A DNA stretch of 12,733 nucleotides from Lachnoclostridium sp. UBA3320 (lineage in GTDB: Bacteria > Bacillota > Clostridia > Lachnospirales > Lachnospiraceae), in NCBI GenBank assembly GCA_002361175.1, contig DESG01000185.1, positions 1 to 12,733 on the forward strand. Direction: 5' to 3'. The notes below the pieces were generated by a model. The model was not told the DNA's origin. It was given only the letters and a program-made list of their open reading frames with translations, and did no database searches. The position numbers and the translations under genes were made by a program. Positions 7,625 to 12,733 of the stretch are shown piece by piece. Position 1 is the stretch's first letter, and each line of letters starts with the position of its first letter.

Positions 7625-8329
7625 ATGTACAAGAATTATATTTTTGACTTATATGGGACATTAGCAGATATTAAAACAGATGAAGACAATATGATGGTAT
7701 GGGAAAAACTGGCGTTGTTTTATGGCTATTATGGCGCACTGTATCAGCCAGAAGAGCTAAAAAAATCTTATAAAAAATTGGCAACTATCTCTAATGGTAA
7801 AGAAAACCAAGAGATACAGATTGAGACAATATTTAACCGTATGTACAAAGATAAAGGTGTACAGGCAGATGAAAGCCTTGTACTCCACACATGTCAGCTT
7901 TTTAGAGTGACATCTACAGAGCATATACAGCTTTATGACGGCGCTAAAGATATGCTTGCAAAACTTCACAATAGTGGAAAAAAAGTCTATCTTTTGTCAA
8001 ATGCACAAAAAGCATTTACTGCATATGAACTTTTTATGCTGGACATTTTAAGATATTTTGATGGCATAATGCTTTCCTCTGAATATGGTATTCAAAAGCC
8101 AGAGCTTAAATTTTTTACAACTTTGATTGAAAAATACCATTTAAACCCAAAAGAAAGCATTATGATTGGCAATGACCCAATCTGTGATATAGCTGGTGCT
8201 AAAAAAGCAGGATTAGATACTTATTATATTCATTCAGATATTTCACCAGACTGTACAGAAGATATAGATGCAACATATGTACAGATGGAAATGGATATTA
8301 GCAAACTATGCAATCAGCTTGAAATTTAG
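7625..8329 (+). CDS. HAD-superfamily hydrolase, substrate unknown
   Basis: This 234-residue cytoplasmic protein belongs to the haloacid dehalogenase superfamily with an alpha-helical cap between motifs I and II (about residues 16-100). Motif I reads FDLYGTL, with nucleophile Asp8. Motif II is VYLLSNA with Ser125, motif III is GIQKPE with Lys158, and motif IV is GNDPICD with Asp184 and Asp188. The residue two after the nucleophile is Tyr10, not the Asp that acts as acid/base in most HAD phosphatases; Tyr at this place is also seen in L-2-haloacid dehalogenases. A sugar-phosphate phosphatase would suit the operon, but the motif does not prove it. It does not look like beta-phosphoglucomutase. 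The gene is last in the operon, 25 bases after the debranching enzyme, and its stop overlaps the convergent regulator gene. The ribosome site (AGAAGAG, 7609-7615) is modest. Confidence 0.85.
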   Translation: MYKNYIFDLYGTLADIKTDEDNMMVWEKLALFYGYYGALYQPEELKKSYKKLATISNGKENQEIQIETIFNRMYKDKGVQADESLVLHTCQLFRVTSTEHIQLYDGAKDMLAKLHNSGKKVYLLSNAQKAFTAYELFMLDILRYFDGIMLSSEYGIQKPELKFFTTLIEKYHLNPKESIMIGNDPICDIAGAKKAGLDTYYIHSDISPDCTEDIDATYVQMEMDISKLCNQLEI

Positions 8330-9339
8330 TCAATATTTTCTGGAATACTTTTTGCCCTGCCTGTGGAACCACGTTCAATAAATTCTGCTCGAAGTAACAA
8401 TGAGCTAATAGAAGTTTTATTAAAAAGACTTGAGAGAGCGTAGTAGCCACAGCGGCCAAGGGCATTGCGGTCCTGGCGGATTGTTGTAAGTCCTGGCATA
8501 GTGTAAGCACTAAATGGCGCATCATCAAATCCTATAATGCTAATATCTTCAGGCACATTGTATTTTAATTCCGCACAGTGTATCATAGCCGCATTAGCAA
8601 GGCTGTCATGGCTGCACAGTATGGCAGTTGCACGTTTCTTAAGAAGTACTGGAAGATATTTTTGTGTACATTCGGAGATAAAATAAGAACATCCAATTAA
8701 ATCTTTATCAACACAAAAACCATTGTTTTCCATAGCATGAATGTAGGCATTATAGCGTGAAATGGTGATATGTGATTCTAAAGAGCCACCAAGATAACCT
8801 ATAGTTTTGTGCCCAAGGCTTTTAAGGTATGCAATAGCTATATTAAAACCCTCGTCATTATTAACCCCTACATATGCAACTTTGGGGTTTTCTGGTATAT
8901 AATTATCATACAGGACAGTTGGCGTATTAGAAGACTTTAAATCCTCCATCCATGGGTCTATAAGGGAAAAACCAAGAATAAAAGCTCCCTGATACTTATT
9001 TTCTAGCATAAACATATCATATGAAATTGTCTTTTGAAATTTTTCTGTCATAGGAACTACGTCTACTTCCCAGCCAGCAGGTACAGCAAGCTGCTTAAAT
9101 CCTATAACAATTTCATATCCAAATCCTGTTGGATTTTCATAATCCATATTTTCAATTATTATACACAGTTTTTTTGTACTGTCTTTGCGTATTCTGTTTT
9201 TGGTGTATCCTATTTCAACAGCAGTTTCAATAATTCTTTTTTTAAGACTTTCACTAACATCATTAGCATTGTTAAGTGCTTTTGAAACAGTGCTTTTGGA
9301 AACGCCTAATCTGGCTGCTATATCATTAATGGTAGGCAT
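8326..9339 (-). CDS. LacI-family transcriptional regulator, likely of the maltodextrin operon
   Basis: This is a DNA-binding regulator with a sugar-binding effector domain. The 337 residues start with a typical LacI helix-turn-helix (TINDIAARLGVSKSTVSKAL, residues 3-22). The periplasmic-binding-protein-like domain begins near residue 57, with the family markers TAILCSHDSLANAA and IGFDDAPFSAYTMPGLTTI. The link between the two is unusual: after IGY (43-45) comes TKNRIRKDSTKK, shorter than in LacI or PurR and lacking the A-R/Q-x-L hinge helix. The ribosome site AGGAGGAA (9344-9351, read on the - strand) supports the start. It lies tail to tail with the operon and shares 4 bases with the HAD gene. 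Control of the operon is inferred from position; galactoside, sucrose or other sugar response cannot be excluded. Confidence 0.9.
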   Translation of the reverse strand: MPTINDIAARLGVSKSTVSKALNNANDVSESLKKRIIETAVEIGYTKNRIRKDSTKKLCIIIENMDYENPTGFGYEIVIGFKQLAVPAGWEVDVVPMTEKFQKTISYDMFMLENKYQGAFILGFSLIDPWMEDLKSSNTPTVLYDNYIPENPKVAYVGVNNDEGFNIAIAYLKSLGHKTIGYLGGSLESHITISRYNAYIHAMENNGFCVDKDLIGCSYFISECTQKYLPVLLKKRATAILCSHDSLANAAMIHCAELKYNVPEDISIIGFDDAPFSAYTMPGLTTIRQDRNALGRCGYYALSSLFNKTSISSLLLRAEFIERGSTGRAKSIPENID

Positions 9340-9377
9340 AAAATTCCTCCTGAGTAGTTTGATATTGGTATGGAAAT

Positions 9378-9406
9378 ATTATACAAAACATACTGCTATT
9401 TTTCCA
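9378..9406 (-). promoter_or_regulatory. Putative promoter of the LacI-family regulator
   Basis: Read on the - strand, TGGAAA (9401-9406, 4 of 6 matches to the -35 box) and a perfect TATAAT (9378-9383) are separated by 17 bases. The leader to the start codon would be about 30 bases. No CG-centred palindrome overlaps it, so autoregulation is not evident. Confidence 0.5.
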
Positions 9407-9476
9407 GCATTAAATTGAAAAACAGGTATAAAATATTATTATTCAAGAATAAATATTCATTTAAAACAATTCCAGT

Positions 9477-9505
9477 TTGACTTGCCATAGTAAATAATGT
9501 ATACT
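9477..9505 (+). promoter_or_regulatory. Promoter of gpmI
   Basis: TTGACT (9477-9482) and TATACT (9500-9505) each match the sigma-A consensus at 5 of 6 bases and are exactly 17 bases apart. Transcription would start near 9512, leaving a leader of about 50 bases before the ribosome site AAAGGA (9551-9556). It is divergent from the regulator promoter in the same 224-base gap. Confidence 0.7.
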
Positions 9506-9563
9506 TTCTAATTAAGAGAAAATATAATAAAACCATGCTTTGTAGCATAGAAAGGATATTATT

Positions 9564-11108
9564 ATGAGTAAGAAACCAGTTGTTTTAATGGTACTTGATG
9601 GATATGGATTAAATGATAAGACAGAGGGTAATGCTATTGCACAGGCGAATACTCCTGTTATGGACAAGCTTATGGCAGAATACCCTTTTCAAAAGGGTAA
9701 TGCAAGTGGTCTTTATGTAGGACTTCCTGATGGGCAGATGGGCAATTCTGAAGTTGGACATATGAATATTGGTGCAGGACGTATTATATACCAAGAGCTT
9801 ACACGTATTTCAAAATCTATTGAAGACGGAACATTTTTTGAGAATAAAGCTCTTCTTGCAGCAATAGAAAATGTAAAGAAGAACAATTCAGACTTACATT
9901 TATATGGGCTTTTATCAGACGGCGGTGTGCACAGCCACAATACACATGTCTATGGGTTGCTTGAGCTTGCTAAGAGAAATGGCGTTAAAAATGTATATAT
10001 ACACACATTCCTTGATGGACGTGACACACCTCCAGCATCAGGCAAGGGATTTGTAGAAGAATTGCAGGCTAAGATGGATGAAATTGGTGTAGGAAAGATT
10101 GCAAGCGTGCATGGACGTTATTATGCAATGGACAGAGACAATAACTGGGACCGCATAGAAAAGGCATATGATGCACTTGTACAGGGCAAAGGCATTATGG
10201 CTACAGATGCTGCACAGGCAATCGGTGATTCTTATGAAAATGGTGTTAATGATGAGTTCGTTGTACCTACAGTTATAACAGAAGATGGCAAGCCAGTTGC
10301 AACAATTAAACCGAATGACTCAATTATCTTCTTTAACTTCCGTCCTGACAGGGCAAGAGAGATTACACATGCATTTTGTGATGAAGACTTTGATAAGTTT
10401 GTACGTGTTAATGGATTTATGCCATTGACATATGTATGCTTTACAGATTATGATGAAACAATAGGTAATAAGCAGGTTGCATTTGTAAAAGAGACTATCA
10501 CAAACACATTTGGTGAGTTCCTTGCAGCTAATGGAAAGACACAACTACGTCTTGCAGAGACAGAGAAATATGCACATGTAACATTCTTCTTTAATGGCGG
10601 CATAGAAGAGCCAAACGAAAATGAAGAGCGTTCACTGGTAAAATCACCTGCTGTGGCAACATATGATTTAAAGCCAGAGATGAGTGCACCAGAAGTTGGT
10701 GAAAGACTTGACGCTGCTATAACATCAGATAAGTATGATGTGATTGTAATTAACTTTGCAAATCCTGATATGGTAGGTCACACAGGAGTAATATCTGCTG
10801 CCATTAAAGCTGTTGAGCGCATTGACCAGTGTGTAGGTTCAGCCGTAGAGGCAATTAAAAAAGTAGATGGTGTATTATTTATCTGTGCTGACCATGGCAA
10901 CGCAGAACAGATGATTGATTACGAAACAGGTGTTCCATTTACAGCACACACAACTAATCCTGTTCCATTTATCCTTGTAAACTATGATGAAAACTATACC
11001 CTTAGGGAAGGAGGCTGCCTTGCTGATATAGCTCCTACTCTTATTGAAATTATGGGACTTAAGCAGCCAAAAGAAATGACTGGAAAATCACTTCTTGTTA
11101 GAAAATAG
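9564..11108 (+). CDS. gpmI: 2,3-bisphosphoglycerate-independent phosphoglycerate mutase
   Basis: It interconverts 3-phosphoglycerate and 2-phosphoglycerate in glycolysis, using two Mn2+ ions and a phosphoserine intermediate, in the cytoplasm. The 514 residues match the usual length of about 510. Metal and catalytic residues line up with the well-studied Bacillus stearothermophilus enzyme: Asp12 in MVLDGYG, nucleophile Ser62 in MGNSEVGH, Asp402 and His406 in DMVGH, Asp443 and His444 in ADHGN, and His462. The substrate-binding residues His123, Arg153, Asp154, Arg185 and Arg191 and the FRPDRAR stretch (259-265) are also present. The gene has its own promoter and a hairpin terminator downstream, so it appears to be a single-gene unit, unlike the glycolytic operons common in Bacillota. 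Nothing is missing or truncated. Confidence 0.97.
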   Translation: MSKKPVVLMVLDGYGLNDKTEGNAIAQANTPVMDKLMAEYPFQKGNASGLYVGLPDGQMGNSEVGHMNIGAGRIIYQELTRISKSIEDGTFFENKALLAAIENVKKNNSDLHLYGLLSDGGVHSHNTHVYGLLELAKRNGVKNVYIHTFLDGRDTPPASGKGFVEELQAKMDEIGVGKIASVHGRYYAMDRDNNWDRIEKAYDALVQGKGIMATDAAQAIGDSYENGVNDEFVVPTVITEDGKPVATIKPNDSIIFFNFRPDRAREITHAFCDEDFDKFVRVNGFMPLTYVCFTDYDETIGNKQVAFVKETITNTFGEFLAANGKTQLRLAETEKYAHVTFFFNGGIEEPNENEERSLVKSPAVATYDLKPEMSAPEVGERLDAAITSDKYDVIVINFANPDMVGHTGVISAAIKAVERIDQCVGSAVEAIKKVDGVLFICADHGNAEQMIDYETGVPFTAHTTNPVPFILVNYDENYTLREGGCLADIAPTLIEIMGLKQPKEMTGKSLLVRK

Positions 11109-11143
11109 TCAGTATTTGTTTATCATATATAGTATTTATAGAG

Positions 11144-11172
11144 AGCGGGATACATTGCGTATTCCGCTTTTC
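11144..11172 (+). terminator. Rho-independent terminator after gpmI
   Basis: A 9-base-pair stem, AGCGGGATA (11144-11152) with TATTCCGCT (11160-11168), has one G-T wobble and a 7-base loop whose end bases can also pair. It is followed by a short TTT run (11169-11171, TTTT if the last stem base is counted). It starts 35 bases after the gpmI stop. The brief T-tract suggests incomplete termination, which could let transcription read into the esterase gene. Confidence 0.7.
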
Positions 11173-11197
11173 AAGAGATTAAAAGGAGGGGCAGACT

Positions 11198-12595
11198 ATG
11201 CTTAAAATGCCATCTGTATTTAGCGATAGTATGGTGTTACAGAGAGATAAAAATATTGCAGTGTGGGGTGAGTCTGATAGTGATTTTGTAACAGTGGAAT
11301 TAAATGGTAAGACTGTTGAAGCAAAGACAAATGGCGGAATGTGGAATCTTTATCTGCCGCCATTACATGCAGGTGGTCCTTATAAAATGACTATTAAAAG
11401 CGGCAACGACTGCATAACATATAATGATATAATGATTGGGGAAGTCTGGCTTGCAGGAGGTCAATCCAATATGGAGCTTGAGCTTAAAGACTGCAAGGGA
11501 GGCACTGAAATTGTTAAAAATGCTTCAGGTGATAATGTCAGGTTTTATTACACTCCAAAGGTTACAAGTGTTGGACAAGAATTAGAAGAGGCTGAATCAA
11601 AAAGCTCATGGGAAAAATTTATTCCTAATCAATGTGATAAATGGTCAGCAGTAGGGTATTTCTTTGCGAGTATGCTGTCAGAAAAGCTTGGTGTAACTGT
11701 TGGTGTAATAGGCTGTAACTGGGGAGGTACTTCAGCATCATGCTGGATAAGCCGCAAGTTTCTTGAATACGATATTCGTATAATATCTTATCTTAAAGAG
11801 TATGATAATCGTGATAAAAGTTTAGAAGAAGCATATAATGAATGTCCAGGCAGTATGCATGAATCTATGATTAAACGTGTTGCACCATATACACTCGCAG
11901 GATTTTTATATTATCAAGGTGAAGAAGATGACCACAAGCCATATACATATTATGAGCTGCTTTTGACCCTTGTAAGGCAATGGAGATATGATTGGAAAGA
12001 TGATAAGCTGCCATTTATGCTTGTACAACTTCCAATATATCAAGAAGAAGGAGAGCCAGACTACAAAAACTGGCCGTTTATACGTGAAGCACAGATGAAA
12101 CTTTACGATACAGTAAAAAATACAGGAATTGCCGTTATTCTTGAAACAGGAGAGTATAATAATATACACCCTGTAGATAAAAAAACTGTTGGTAAAAGAC
12201 TTATGCTGCAAGCAATGTACCATGTATATGGTGATATAGATGAAAAAGAGGCATATGGTCCAATATATGATTCTTATTTTGTAGAAAATGGTATTATGTA
12301 TATAAAATTTAAATATGCAGAAACTGGAATAATTTGTAATACAGAAGAAGAATGTGGATTTGAAATAGCAGGCGCAGATAAAAAATATTATCCTGCAAAA
12401 GCTGTTATATTAGGTGACAGTATAACCCTTTCATCAGACAAAGTTAACATTCCACTATATGCAAGGTATTTTTGGACTAATTATCATAAAGTATCATTAT
12501 TTGGGGCAAATGGTATACCTGTCGCACCATTCAGAACGAGTACAGATGATGGAGCAATATGCACAGGCAGCAGAAATACTGGTCTTTTTAAGTAA
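11198..12595 (+). CDS. SGNH-type carbohydrate esterase, sialate O-acetylesterase-like
   Basis: It probably removes O-acetyl groups from a sugar or oligosaccharide. The 465 residues show a family-typical opening (VFSDSMVLQRDKNIAVWG, 7-24) and N-terminal beta domain, then the SGNH core: nucleophile Ser90 in LAGGQSNME, GCNWGGTSASCW (172-183) with Asn174, YYQGEED (238-244), and His324 in NNIHPVDK. The C-terminal 120 residues look beta-rich. No signal peptide is visible, so it acts in the cytoplasm, on imported acetylated glycans. In many bacterial relatives the residue two before the catalytic His is Asp; here it is Asn322. The ribosome site AAGGAGG (11183-11189) is strong and well spaced. Only 25 bases separate it from the gpmI terminator, so its own promoter is not obvious. 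An acetylxylan esterase is an equal alternative to a sialate esterase. Confidence 0.83.
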   Translation: MLKMPSVFSDSMVLQRDKNIAVWGESDSDFVTVELNGKTVEAKTNGGMWNLYLPPLHAGGPYKMTIKSGNDCITYNDIMIGEVWLAGGQSNMELELKDCKGGTEIVKNASGDNVRFYYTPKVTSVGQELEEAESKSSWEKFIPNQCDKWSAVGYFFASMLSEKLGVTVGVIGCNWGGTSASCWISRKFLEYDIRIISYLKEYDNRDKSLEEAYNECPGSMHESMIKRVAPYTLAGFLYYQGEEDDHKPYTYYELLLTLVRQWRYDWKDDKLPFMLVQLPIYQEEGEPDYKNWPFIREAQMKLYDTVKNTGIAVILETGEYNNIHPVDKKTVGKRLMLQAMYHVYGDIDEKEAYGPIYDSYFVENGIMYIKFKYAETGIICNTEEECGFEIAGADKKYYPAKAVILGDSITLSSDKVNIPLYARYFWTNYHKVSLFGANGIPVAPFRTSTDDGAICTGSRNTGLFK

Positions 12596-12624
12596 AGTTA
12601 TGCTATCAAATTAAATATAGAGTA

Positions 12625-12653
12625 TTGCTATTATATTGTATATGTATTATAAT
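12625..12653 (+). promoter_or_regulatory. Promoter of the gene at the right edge
   Basis: TTGCTA (12625-12630, 4 of 6 matches) and a perfect TATAAT (12648-12653) are 17 bases apart, inside a very AT-rich 95-base gap. Transcription would start near 12660, about 30 bases before the next ATG. No clear terminator for the esterase gene is visible in this gap. Confidence 0.6.
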
Positions 12654-12690
12654 ATACACTATAGAGTGGATATATAAGAGAGTTGATGCT

Positions 12691-12733
12691 ATGGAAGAAT
12701 ATTTAACAATTAACAAAGTCTCAAAATTATTAG
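12691..12733 (+). CDS. Start of a probable excisionase-type helix-turn-helix protein (partial)
   Basis: Only the first 14 codons are in the window, reading MEEYLTINKVSKLL. This resembles the opening of MerR/excisionase-type HTH_17 DNA-binding domains, which typically begin with a Leu-Thr-x-x-E/K-V/A-A/S-x-L-L pattern. A ribosome site AGAGAG (12677-12682) is 8 bases upstream and a good promoter precedes it. It could be a stand-alone regulator, a mobile-element excisionase, or the N-terminus of a larger regulator fused to a sensor domain. The identity is tentative because the gene runs off the edge. Confidence 0.5.
   Translation, partial: MEEYLTINKVSKLL

Noticed and set aside
7625..8329. beta-phosphoglucomutase identity for the HAD gene, which would suit a maltose operon
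   Set aside because: Motif I lacks the second Asp that beta-phosphoglucomutase needs, and the cap region does not show its typical sequence.
9535..9548. Small hairpin ATGCT-TTGT-AGCAT in the gpmI leader, just ahead of the ribosome site
   Set aside because: Only 5 base pairs, does not cover the ribosome site, and does not extend; too weak to call a regulatory element.
12617..12665. AT-only inverted repeats around the edge promoter
   Set aside because: Imperfect and made of A/T only; expected by chance in such AT-rich sequence.

Overview
The window is AT-rich DNA with short intergenic gaps, strong AGGAGG-type ribosome binding sites and long same-strand gene runs. This points to a low-GC Bacillota (Clostridia), most plausibly a gut Lachnospiraceae member. 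That assignment is inferred from gene content and protein style; no rRNA or marker gene is present to prove it.

Bases 1-8329 form one maltodextrin/glycogen utilisation operon on the + strand. A promoter region (1-133) is followed by a lipoprotein sugar-binding protein (malE-like, 134-1372), two membrane permeases (malF-like 1387-2766, malG-like 2769-3641), a cytoplasmic type I pullulanase (3668-5614), a GH133-type glycogen debranching enzyme (5644-7599) and a HAD-family hydrolase (7625-8329). Gaps are 2-29 bases and no terminator is visible inside. The likely logic is capture and import of malto-oligosaccharides, then hydrolysis of alpha-1,6 branches in the cytoplasm. The transporter ATPase (MalK/MsmK type) is not encoded here and must come from elsewhere in the genome.

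A LacI-family regulator (8326-9339, - strand) faces the operon tail to tail, and its stop codon overlaps that of the HAD gene. Its DNA-binding domain is ordinary, but the hinge that follows is short and lacks the usual A-R-x-L pattern. It is the obvious candidate regulator of the operon, but no clear palindromic operator is visible.

The 224-base gap 9340-9563 holds divergent promoters for the regulator and for gpmI (9564-11108), a complete cofactor-independent phosphoglycerate mutase with all expected active-site residues. A hairpin terminator follows. Next comes a cytoplasmic SGNH/sialate-O-acetylesterase-like carbohydrate esterase (11198-12595), and then a well-formed promoter driving a gene cut off by the right edge whose first 14 residues look like an excisionase-type helix-turn-helix protein.

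I found no CRISPR array, tRNA, rRNA, insertion sequence or riboswitch, and nothing that clearly amounts to a new biological system. The most useful oddities are the atypical LacI hinge, the paired debranching enzymes without a MalK, the HAD protein with Tyr at the usual acid/base position, the terminator-less convergent overlap, and two perfect inverted repeats inside the pullulanase gene.
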